Shown here one piece after another: positions 10,034-18,486 of a DNA stretch of 64,000 bases. The position numbers were made by a program, and so were the translations under genes. The notes under the pieces are model-generated. The model was not told the origin of the DNA. It ran no database searches and was given only the letters and a program-made list of their open reading frames with translations. Origin of the DNA: Symsagittifera roscoffensis. Lineage: Eukaryota > Xenacoelomorpha > Acoela > Convolutidae. The stretch is taken from positions 23,222,360 through 23,286,359 of the forward strand of contig NC_087069.1 of the NCBI RefSeq assembly GCF_963678635.1, written 5' to 3'. Position 1 is the stretch's first letter. Each line of letters begins with the position of its first letter.

Positions 10034-11170
10034 CAATTTAAAAATCCATCAAAAATTGCTACCCAACAGTCACAGAATCAGTCTTCACCGACATCATCCC
10101 AAGATAATCCAACACCACCTTCAACTACTCAAAACCCTCAAACATCTACACGAATTTCTTTTCAAGACAATCCATACACTTTTGAAGAACGGCACGCTCG
10201 TTTATCTGAACCACTAGAACCAGTTCAACGACAAGCATCCCTAAGTGAACCAACATATAATCTTTACCCAACACTACCACAAGAACTAAGTAGAATACGA
10301 AACCTTAGTCAAAACCAAAACACAGCAGAAATAAATAGACAAATTATACATCCTCGACGAAATAGAAATTTTCAAACTCCCCGAGTTCATTTTGATATAC
10401 CTCAATCCCCAACACAAACCACTCCAGAAAACACCACTGGTATCACACCAGAAACTCCTACACTTTTTTCACAACGAAGCACTTCCAGTCTACCTTCAGA
10501 CTACTTAGGTTCAACACCAACATCTGAACAGATACGTGAAAATCCCTTTAACCCCCCAAACCTAACATCACGACTACCATATTGGACTACAAATTCATTC
10601 ACACAAGGTGAACCAAATTTAGTCAATGACCCCATAGATATTTCTACGGATACAACAACATCCTCATCACTACCAGAAACATTATCACTACCATCAACAC
10701 CATCAATAAGTCAATTTTCACCACTACCCTTTAACTTAAATTTTCCAAATAATCTCGACGCCAGATATCGAGAACAATCATCTGTAAATATTCCTTTAAG
10801 ATTAGATTGGAATACATTCACAGCACCTCCACCATTATTTGGACAACATCAAGAAAGTAACCGCCTTCATAACTGGGCACTTAATAGATTACAATATCGC
10901 CAAGATATTCACAACGATATCCGTGATCACAATATTCAAATACTCCAACAAAACAGTTTACAGTTAAAGTTTGAAATCACAGTTAAGTTAAATAATATTA
11001 CCCAACATCCCTACCCATTAAATCCACCTAACATAACAGCTCAATCACTACCACCACCGTTTATAACTACTGAAGTAATATACAAATACGACAGATACAC
11101 CAAAAACACAATTGGTTACATTACATTTTATAATCCATACTCAGGATTATCATACACATGTATATTCTAA
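10034..11170 (+). CDS. 378-codon open frame lacking any ATG (Pro/Ser/Thr/Gln-rich)
   Basis: The frame is open from after the TAA at 10031-10033 to the TAA at 11168-11170 and contains no in-frame ATG at all. Codon use is typical of the element's other genes and the composition (Pro, Ser, Thr, Gln, Asn) resembles a disordered leader, with a more structured C-terminal 110 residues containing aromatic and basic residues. It overlaps the env ATG by 13 nt. It therefore probably takes its start codon from another exon. A candidate junction is the CAG/GTGACG donor at 809/810, just inside gag, joined to a pyrimidine-preceded AG at 10102-10103; the reading phase matches. A non-AUG start is the alternative. 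No homologous family is recognised. Confidence 0.65.
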   Translation, partial: QFKNPSKIATQQSQNQSSPTSSQDNPTPPSTTQNPQTSTRISFQDNPYTFEERHARLSEPLEPVQRQASLSEPTYNLYPTLPQELSRIRNLSQNQNTAEINRQIIHPRRNRNFQTPRVHFDIPQSPTQTTPENTTGITPETPTLFSQRSTSSLPSDYLGSTPTSEQIRENPFNPPNLTSRLPYWTTNSFTQGEPNLVNDPIDISTDTTTSSSLPETLSLPSTPSISQFSPLPFNLNFPNNLDARYREQSSVNIPLRLDWNTFTAPPPLFGQHQESNRLHNWALNRLQYRQDIHNDIRDHNIQILQQNSLQLKFEITVKLNNITQHPYPLNPPNITAQSLPPPFITTEVIYKYDRYTKNTIGYITFYNPYSGLSYTCIF

Positions 11171-13776
11171 AATTATTAATTTTTCTCCAAACCCTTTTCC
11201 TAATAACCTCAAATCAAAACATAAACCCTTCCCCTCGTACAGGACCACAAGATTTATTAGTAACACATTACGATTGCGAAGAAAATGAACAAAAAACACT
11301 ACATAAATATGCAATCAATCAGGTATCACAATGTGAAACAGAACCACAAGCTATAGAAACCACAGATATAATAGCAACACTCTATTCAAAAGCCCGAGCT
11401 ACAACAGTTACAGGTTATAAATTCACAGCAACATTTTCCGAAAAGAAAGTACATTGTTCACAAGTCTCGAACGGAAACAAAAACCGACTTGACCATGAAT
11501 CATTCTACCAAAGTAATATAGAACGTCTTTTACATCTCAATCCCGACGATTGTAAAAATGAATTACTTAGACTAAACATCACACAAAATAAAAACTCCCA
11601 AAGAAAATTAGTTAATTTTCAAGTTTTTTCAGACTCTGTACATCAATCACAACTTGAAAGACACCAAGGACATATAAAACTAGACGAAAAATACCCGTAT
11701 AACGGCGCACACGGACGATTAACCTATGACCTACACGATAAACATTGGATACCACACATTGGTATAAATAACCCATCAAACTGCAAAGCAGACACGAAAA
11801 ATAAAGGATACCAAGAAATAATGTTTTTCGATTGGAAAATACAACTCGAAAAAATACAACTCACACGAGATTTATCTGATAATACAATGATCTATCAAGG
11901 AATCCGACTACCTTGTAAAAATGATCAAGGATATTGCGACCCTACAACAAGAACACAAGCAACAATTGTTTGGTTCCCCGAAGACACATGTACAACATTT
12001 CAAGTAGCAAAAATACACGCTCGTATGATAAAATTTCACGAAAAATATTTCATACAATCAATTCCATATGAACAAGTCCATCCATCACGCAAACTAAGTT
12101 CCGATTTTAGAAACATAGACAATATAGAAAATAAATTGACACGTTTTCAAATATATCAAGAAACAGAACTTGCATGTAAATACAGGAATCCACTTCACAG
12201 AACACAATACTCTGAAATATTAGTTGAATATGAAAAAGGATTCGACATGACCACTGGTAAAGTAAAAATCGACCCATACGCCACAGGTCATCCTCTAAAC
12301 GAAGGAACATCCTATATACCAGTTAATTTTCAAAAAAGCAACGGACAACCTGGTGGACATCTAAAACCTTCTGACACCAGAAGCACACGCTTACAAGAAT
12401 TATCACTAATGAATACTACATATTTTGGTAATATCCACTATGATATTCATTTGGATATGAAACTAGACTATACAATTAGCCGCATTTTTCAAGAAATGTC
12501 ACTCTCCGAATTAGAAACACTACATCAACTATGCGAATTAGAACGAACACAAATACTACAATCACTTGCACTAGCAGTATTAAAAATACCCTACGCAGGA
12601 TACTTATTATCAGGAAATAGATCAAATTTTTTAGACTACGAAGGAAACATTTTATGGTTTTATACTTGTACTAAAAAAGTATCACCACTATACGTTTTTG
12701 AAGATAAACGATGTTATAAAAGGATCCCTATCTTTTATAAGAATAAAGTACATTTCGTGGATACACTTTCACGAAGAACCTATTTCTGGGATACCGCAGT
12801 CCCATGTGGATCAGAAAATAGCCACAATGTAGTACAACTAAACCCTGATGAAAACAAATATTATCTTCTCACTCCATATCCCACATTAATGCAATCACTC
12901 AAAAAATTTTCACCAGAAAGCATTCGCGCTATTGCTCGAAACCCAAATATAGACTTACAATCAATAGGAATCTATTCAAAATCAGATATTCAACATCACA
13001 TTAGAACACAACAATTCCAAGAATTATTAACACAAATGGACACTATACAAAGACAATCAATAGACCAAAATTTACGCAAACTTGCAGAAACTGCAGGATT
13101 TGCCGATATCTACACGCAAGACTATAGCGGATATTTTAAAGACATTAAAGATTATATATATCTAAACGGCGAAAAATACCGTCCCCAAGATATATCACCA
13201 ATTAACATTTTTAGCTTTGTTACACTCAAAAATGAGATCCTAGATTTTCTAGGATGGCCCTACTACATCTTAGAAAAATTGACTATTTTATACGCAATGT
13301 TTAACTTTATTGGATTTCTTTTCTCACTCTTAAAAGGAATCTACAATACATGTGCTATACACACACAAGTAAACAGACAAGCAAGCGTAGCACGCATACT
13401 TTTTGCAGGATTTTTTGGAATTTTCTCCACATCTATAAACAAAATTCTTTTAGACGCACAAATAAAAGAATATAACACAAAAATAACAACACGACAAAAT
13501 ACATACGACGAAGAACATAACAATGTCGACCCACAGCCAACGGCACCACAATTACCACCCCTACCAAATAACCATCCACTATCCCTAGTCCCACGAAATT
13601 TTAGAAATTTAGCAATCACACATAATCCAAACTTTAGACTCACCACATCACAAAGTCCCGTCCAACATATAATGACACATCAATCACAAGATGATAATAC
13701 TTACGAACAAATTATTGAACAACCACATACCACCGCTTTTCAATCTCAAAATAATAATTTTTTTAGCCCACGATGA
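11158..13776 (+). CDS. env: Envelope-like membrane glycoprotein (872 aa)
   Basis: The first 20 residues form a signal peptide-like hydrophobic stretch (about 3-17) and a strong membrane segment lies at about 703-730, followed by a weaker hydrophobic stretch near 745-760 and a Pro/Gln-rich tail. The ectodomain has many Cys residues and N-X-S/T sites, as expected for a secreted glycoprotein. A minimal RXXR site occurs near residues 408-411 but there is no strong furin site. The tail contains a PTAP motif near residue 790, which in retroviruses is a late-budding motif. Position after pol is the normal place for env. I cannot assign the fusion class. A possible splice acceptor CAG lies about 15 nt upstream of the ATG, at 11141-11143. 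The stop overlaps the next ATG (ATGA). Confidence 0.8.
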   Translation: MYILKLLIFLQTLFLITSNQNINPSPRTGPQDLLVTHYDCEENEQKTLHKYAINQVSQCETEPQAIETTDIIATLYSKARATTVTGYKFTATFSEKKVHCSQVSNGNKNRLDHESFYQSNIERLLHLNPDDCKNELLRLNITQNKNSQRKLVNFQVFSDSVHQSQLERHQGHIKLDEKYPYNGAHGRLTYDLHDKHWIPHIGINNPSNCKADTKNKGYQEIMFFDWKIQLEKIQLTRDLSDNTMIYQGIRLPCKNDQGYCDPTTRTQATIVWFPEDTCTTFQVAKIHARMIKFHEKYFIQSIPYEQVHPSRKLSSDFRNIDNIENKLTRFQIYQETELACKYRNPLHRTQYSEILVEYEKGFDMTTGKVKIDPYATGHPLNEGTSYIPVNFQKSNGQPGGHLKPSDTRSTRLQELSLMNTTYFGNIHYDIHLDMKLDYTISRIFQEMSLSELETLHQLCELERTQILQSLALAVLKIPYAGYLLSGNRSNFLDYEGNILWFYTCTKKVSPLYVFEDKRCYKRIPIFYKNKVHFVDTLSRRTYFWDTAVPCGSENSHNVVQLNPDENKYYLLTPYPTLMQSLKKFSPESIRAIARNPNIDLQSIGIYSKSDIQHHIRTQQFQELLTQMDTIQRQSIDQNLRKLAETAGFADIYTQDYSGYFKDIKDYIYLNGEKYRPQDISPINIFSFVTLKNEILDFLGWPYYILEKLTILYAMFNFIGFLFSLLKGIYNTCAIHTQVNRQASVARILFAGFFGIFSTSINKILLDAQIKEYNTKITTRQNTYDEEHNNVDPQPTAPQLPPLPNNHPLSLVPRNFRNLAITHNPNFRLTTSQSPVQHIMTHQSQDDNTYEQIIEQPHTTAFQSQNNNFFSPR

Positions 13777-14615
13777 GCCGCCAACTTGGATCACTCCATC
13801 GATCAAATTCCCATCCAACCAACCTTACCTCTTCAATCCCAATAATACCACTTTTTGCTTTTCCGCCACCCGATTTTCCATCTAGCAATGTAACATCAGG
13901 CATGAATTCCGACACTAACTCACAAATTTCAGTTTTATACTCCATTTCACAGCTAAATAACCCGAATATTGAAACCCCCGACGAATTTGCCGACTCAGAA
14001 CCATCTCCATCCAATAATTTTCATAACCCTTCTAATTTTTCTCAACCTCCTTTTCAACCCATATTGTCCAATAACCCTGACCCAATCACTCCGACACCCT
14101 CTTATGCTTCCCAAGTTACCCCAACCTACTCCTCATACCATTCTGACCAATCATCTCCAGACACCCCCCGAATCTCCCCAGAGCTAGACAATTTTATTAC
14201 CCTCCAACAACAACCCTACCACCTTAACACCCCGACCATAAACCAAATCTCCTCCACTACAACTTCATCCAATCCCCCTACACCCTCTTCAAATTATACT
14301 GAATCATTAGCACCATCATCCACATCAACTGAATCCTCACTCAACACTAATAGAGCTTACCGCACTTTTAAAAGAAAGTTCCCCAACCATCCTTTCCCAG
14401 CAAAACCAGGAACAGCCCGTGAATACATCAACCACCCCCAGCATACTAACACTAGAGAATTTTTAGCTATCACTTTACCCTCATTTCCACAATACACCTT
14501 AAACACCCCTCATGACGCTAACGAAACACGCAACTTTGTAGACGAATACGTTTTAATGCCCACTCTCTCTTGGACCTCATACTATCATTTCACTAACCTC
14601 TTTGCTTACCTTTAA
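13773..14615 (+). CDS. Pro/Ser/Thr/Asn-rich protein (280 aa), overlaps env stop
   Basis: The ATG overlaps the env stop as ATGA. The first 200 residues are low-complexity Pro/Ser/Thr/Asn/Gln; residues 200-280 are less biased and carry a basic patch (RAYRTFKRKFPNH) and aromatic residues. This half of the element is markedly C-rich relative to the A-rich pol and env. No family is recognised. The arrangement suggests expression by termination-reinitiation on the env mRNA. A matrix-like or regulatory role is possible but not supported by any motif. Confidence 0.6.
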   Translation: MSRQLGSLHRSNSHPTNLTSSIPIIPLFAFPPPDFPSSNVTSGMNSDTNSQISVLYSISQLNNPNIETPDEFADSEPSPSNNFHNPSNFSQPPFQPILSNNPDPITPTPSYASQVTPTYSSYHSDQSSPDTPRISPELDNFITLQQQPYHLNTPTINQISSTTTSSNPPTPSSNYTESLAPSSTSTESSLNTNRAYRTFKRKFPNHPFPAKPGTAREYINHPQHTNTREFLAITLPSFPQYTLNTPHDANETRNFVDEYVLMPTLSWTSYYHFTNLFAYL

Positions 14616-14650
14616 CCAACACATCCATCGATATAGACCGAAACAAAGAC

Positions 14651-15565
14651 ATGCTATATCGACTAACTACACCACTCACCGCTAGACAATTTACTTACGT
14701 AGGATATAAAAAATCACTAAAAATACACACTGCACCTAGAGCTAATGAATATACACTAGAATACTACGATCACAACATCATCAGAGCTAACCAAGATCAA
14801 TTCTTAGACGACGATCGCTTCGCTAACCCACAAATCACCGAGAAATTTTTCATCAAGACACCATATGTATTTACACTAAACATCTTCGACCGAAAGTTTG
14901 ATCACATTATTTCAGAAGCACTAACAAGCACACAAGCGTACGAAAGTTTTAAAGAACGCTTCCAAATCTTTTCACTAACCTTTCATTTCCTTGCACCACA
15001 CGAAAGAGATTTACACTGCTCACACGATATTATGTTGCGAACTAAACAAACACATACATACAGTTACTATCGTTTCATCCAAAATCACTTTGACCTCCAC
15101 ACACCCTCTAGACAACCACACCATCGCTTTCAATTCATCAATTCAAAATACACTTCACCGTATTTCCTAAATTTCACATATTGTATTAAAGATACTAACC
15201 TTCATGGTATTCTTCGTAACTATGACCCCATAACCCAAATGTACATTTTCTGCCCCATCACCAAGACCTTCAACGCCGAAGAATCCCGACCCTTCCTTAT
15301 CCCGCACGAGTTTGTACAGCCTATAGAAATCCCCATTTTAGAATTCATCCACAACACTAAATTTAACCACAAATTATATAACTTAATCCAAAACACACCT
15401 TATGAGTTTGCAGTAGGCACTGAAGAACTAACCACTATTAAGGCACTTCAATTGCTTTGGCCACTGCTTCAAACTAAAAATATCATTCGCATCTTAGCTA
15501 AACTACTAACGACTTCAGAACTAATTCACGATATCTTCCCCCACGGTTTTTTCCCCGACGACTAA
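14651..15565 (+). CDS. Orphan 304-residue protein, last ORF of the element
   Basis: This ORF begins 35 nt after the preceding stop. The protein has a mixed, globular-looking composition rich in His, Phe, Tyr, Thr and Leu, without membrane segments or low complexity, so it is likely a folded domain. I do not recognise it: it has no obvious dUTPase, nuclease, kinase or chromodomain signature. It ends three nucleotides before a near-consensus splice donor. Its intact state next to env makes it the best candidate for a novel accessory function of this element. Confidence 0.65.
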   Translation: MLYRLTTPLTARQFTYVGYKKSLKIHTAPRANEYTLEYYDHNIIRANQDQFLDDDRFANPQITEKFFIKTPYVFTLNIFDRKFDHIISEALTSTQAYESFKERFQIFSLTFHFLAPHERDLHCSHDIMLRTKQTHTYSYYRFIQNHFDLHTPSRQPHHRFQFINSKYTSPYFLNFTYCIKDTNLHGILRNYDPITQMYIFCPITKTFNAEESRPFLIPHEFVQPIEIPILEFIHNTKFNHKLYNLIQNTPYEFAVGTEELTTIKALQLLWPLLQTKNIIRILAKLLTTSELIHDIFPHGFFPDD

Positions 15566-15568
15566 CAG

Positions 15569-15647
15569 GTAAGTATGAATTAAATGAATATAACTAACTA
15601 ATTAAAATATTAAAAAACTCACCATTCTTTATTCATGTTTTCTTTAG
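15569..15647 (+). other. Possible 79-nt intron after the last ORF
   Basis: CAG/GTAAGT at 15566-15574 is a near-perfect animal splice donor. TAACTAAC near 15592 resembles a branch point, and a T-rich tract leads to TTTAG at 15643-15647; another AG follows at 15654-15655. The stop codon TAA at 15563-15565 lies directly before the donor. The intron would therefore be in the 3' UTR of the last ORF, or the exon start may be used by other messages. Confidence 0.4.
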
Positions 15648-17293
15648 ATTTTTAGCCTTCATCTTCGATCATCTGAAAAATTCACAAAAGAAAAATAAAA
15701 AATAGCAAACTTCTTCAAAACTGTTTAAGACCCTTTTAACTTTTGCACCAACAATTAAATAAATATAATACCAATGCAGTAAATTAATTTATAAAATTTT
15801 CCCCCAAAGCAATAAATCTACATATGATGAAAATTTGTATCTTAAAATTCCCCCATTACTAGCAGTAAATTTCCAAATTCTATGCAGTAAATTAATAAAA
15901 TGCAATTGCAGTACTAACCTTTTGATATTCTCATTCATTCGCACAGAAATTCTATCCACACTCACACAGCTCGCCCACGAAGAATTGTTTAAAATAATGA
16001 ATTTCAGTTTCAAGTTTTCACACTCAACAACTCTAACATATAATAACAAGTTTCAAACTTTCCTTTAACCCGGTTGGAAAGGAATCATATACTAAACAAA
16101 ACTAACCAACGCAGCTTACTAAATACCACAAATCATAAAATAACAGCATGACTTAGAAAAGGAAACCAACGGTACCCAAACCGGATTAACCCAGTTTAAA
16201 ACTGGATAATTTATTCTTTTGAAGACTATTACAAAGTCTTAGAAAGAGATAATAAAACACAAAAAAGTCGAAAGACAAACCCATACCACAAACAATTTGC
16301 TTTTTGGAAAAAGTACATAACCAACAAGACATAAGTAAAACCACAACAAACCCAACATAAAATGTTGTCACATAACAGGACTCCTCATAAAAACCGCATG
16401 AAATCATACTCCCACACCTGGCCTAACCCACCAGGAAAGGACGTCCTGAGCATGCTCTATAGCCGGCCTAACCCACCGCGCTACATCCACGCTTTGTGAC
16501 CACACCTTTATTTTTAATAAGAGCTACTCAAGGGTGAGTAACTCTTCAAAATAACCGAACTAAAACAAAAAGCTTTTGTGAAAACAACTAACTAAAATCA
16601 TTATTAAAAAATATTAAACTAATAAAAGTTTTATAAAATGTAAAATCACATGATGCAATATATAGATCAGAATACAACACCAAGGACGAACATCAAAAGA
16701 CAAGACGACCTCACTACACTCGAGAGAGAATGACCAACTACAATCGATATGCCGCTCACAATCACAACTCAAAGGATTTAGAGTACGACTTGACTTCGCA
16801 GAAAAGGACTTCATTGAACTAGACCAATGACCACCTCGATGTTCAAGTATACGTACAGATCCGAGTAACCAGGCATCCCCTCCATGCACAATCTCCACGC
16901 CATTCCCGAGCTAGATCAAACACAAAAGAAGTTCTCTCCGAAGAACAGAAAAACCTGACATAGCCAACCATTCTGAAACCAGAATTGATGCTGTTGCAGA
17001 GACTCAGTCGTTGTCACAAGAAGAACACAACGTCTTGTGTCCTCAATTCCAGATCCCTGGAACTTCCTTAACAAAAAGGAAACAAAAGAAAAATGATGTT
17101 CGCCAAATACCAACGTCCATCATCCATCCTTGAACTACAGAAGAACTGTTCTAAAAAACTCTGTAAAACCCGGATGGGTGGAACCTGATCTAAACTATAT
17201 TTTATGATTGGATAAATTAAATGTTTTACCAATGTAAAGTATTTAATATTAACCAATCATGATCCATCTAACTAACAACCCACTTATTTGTAA

Positions 17294-17321
17294 GTGCTGA
17301 AGTTACTTGTAAATTCAGCAC
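17294..17321 (+). other. Perfect 8-bp stem-loop in putative LTR
   Basis: GTGCTGAA at 17294-17301 pairs with TTCAGCAC at 17314-17321 around a 12-nt loop, about 60 nt before the AATAAA. It may be part of the R region. Confidence 0.4.
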
Positions 17322-17382
17322 CAGAGAGATTTGAATTTAACTTAGAAATTAGTTGGACTCTCCCGAGCACTTCAGCAGCCGC

Positions 17383-17388
17383 AATAAA
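17383..17388 (+). promoter_or_regulatory. Putative poly(A) signal AATAAA of the element
   Basis: AATAAA lies in the putative 3' LTR between two stem-loops. It is on the coding strand of the element and at the distance from the ORFs expected for the R/U5 boundary. Confidence 0.4.
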
Positions 17389-17561
17389 CCAGTATACCCT
17401 AGATCTATTGAGCCTAGCAGAGACTAGTTAAACAACCTGAGACTAGATAGTATAAGAGTAAGATTAGGATCGGTATTAGACTAAGAAGTTGCACGAATCT
17501 ATCCGGCCGAAAATAAGATAGCGTGACGAGCAGACGGTGTACCCTATCCGAAATTACTCTA

Positions 17562-17588
17562 TGAGTTATACACCCCAGTCATAACTCA
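17562..17588 (+). other. Second perfect 8-bp stem-loop in putative LTR
   Basis: TGAGTTAT at 17562-17569 pairs with ATAACTCA at 17581-17588 around an 11-nt loop. It lies close to the presumed right end of the LTR. Confidence 0.35.
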
Positions 17589-17640
17589 CAGCGCTTAGCA
17601 AATTTAATTTAAACTGAACACCGGGGTGGAGGATCTTAAC

Positions 17641-18417
17641 TTGGTCTGTTGGGGAAGGGGGGGGAAGATGTTAACTTGATCCGATTTATTACGTGTAGTC
17701 AAGATTCCTGGCAAAAAATTTTCATGTGATCACCATCAGACTATCTATTTACCTGAAGATTCGAAGAATCAAAAAAATCTAATTATTTAAGCCAAAGGAG
17801 ATAGTTTTTTTTTGTTAGGCCGGGAGAACTAATTAGACAAATAGCCCATATACAATTTAAAATATTTCAATTTTAACTGATAGAAAGGTGTTCATAGAAA
17901 TAGTTCAGAACAAGACTATTCATCTGACTACCTTCACCACTCTATAGGTCAAGCACATATTGCGAGTGTCGGAAGTATCCCGGTCACCCAAGGCATCAAT
18001 TTGACCTTGAGTTGACCTTTGGTGACCTCTGGTGGGTTTGAGGATCTTTTTCATCAAATGCAAGGGTTCCAAGTCAAGGTCATATTTGTTATGCTAAGGT
18101 AATGAAATTTACAAAACTATTCTCTATCTTGGGCGACTGAAGATATCAACTATTATTTAGTTTAATAGGGGGTCATGTTGACATAAAATAAAATGTAAAT
18201 AGCCAAAACATGGTTCTTACGTTAATGTGCCTCTAAACTCAAAATCATTGAAAAGATTCAAAAAGTCTGATTTAGTGAAAATGAGCCGCATGTTTATTTC
18301 TCTAGATGAGGATTACCAAAAAATATATAGAGGCGAAAGCTATTTGAGTTAACTACAGAAACGCGTTTTTAGTTCGCTTCGCAGAAGTACCACTAAAAAT
18401 TGAGGTTCTTTGCTTAC
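17641..18417. other. Stretch between gypsy element and the last visible AK9 exon
   Basis: I see no exon, repeat or RNA gene in this 0.8 kb. On the minus strand it is the start of the intron that follows the 69-nt AK9 exon. Confidence 0.4.
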
Positions 18418-18486
18418 CCTGCGCTCTTCTCGACGTGCTTCTCTTTCGGCTAGCAGTTCATTTCGCCTCTTCGTCATCGCTTCTTC
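18418..18486 (-). CDS. AK9: AK9 exon 29, last exon visible
   Basis: 69 nt, phase 0 on both sides, encoding a Glu/Arg coiled coil. It ends in a GTAAGC donor, so the gene continues; the next exon is not found in the 0.8 kb before the gypsy element. Confidence 0.85.

Larger units (their letters stand above)
1..17640 (+). mobile_element. Giant envelope-bearing Ty3/gypsy element, 5' LTR outside window
   Basis: A block of consecutive + strand ORFs with the domain order Gag, zinc knuckle, protease, reverse transcriptase, RNase H, integrase defines a Ty3/gypsy (Metaviridae) element. Downstream of pol lie two small membrane ORFs, an ATG-less ORF, an envelope-like ORF and two more ORFs, so at least 15.5 kb is internal sequence. 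The coding strand is A- and C-rich and G-poor from end to end, unlike the AK9 exons, which marks the block as one unit. No stop or frameshift breaks any of the main ORFs, so it looks recent. Neither LTR could be delimited: nothing in the first 345 bases matches the 3' end, so the 5' LTR precedes the window, and the right border near 17.6 kb is only approximate. Confidence 0.9.
15648..17640 (+). repeat. 3' non-coding region that should contain the 3' LTR
   Basis: About 2 kb without credible coding follows the last ORF. Signals expected of an LTR are clustered here: a poly(A) signal, two perfect 8-bp stem-loops, and a 13-bp direct repeat (GGCCTAACCCACC at 16420 and 16465). Purine runs that could be the polypurine tract occur near 16153 and 16433. 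The exact TG...CA borders cannot be set because the 5' LTR is not in the window. A G-run near 17650 and a repeated TTAACTTG string lie at the likely right border. Confidence 0.45.

Noticed and set aside
13758-13776. A seven-T slippery run before the env stop, suggesting -1 frameshift into the 280-aa ORF
   Set aside because: The -1 frame meets TAG immediately after the run (13764-13766), so no fusion can form; the ATGA overlap is the better explanation.
16614-17256. Minus-strand ORFs in the 3' region (94, 65 and 62 codons)
   Set aside because: No motifs; they sit in the presumed LTR and are short.
1-17640. Many minus-strand ORFs of 60-114 codons inside the gypsy element
   Set aside because: They lie opposite long coding frames, have no motifs and reflect the A-rich coding strand.
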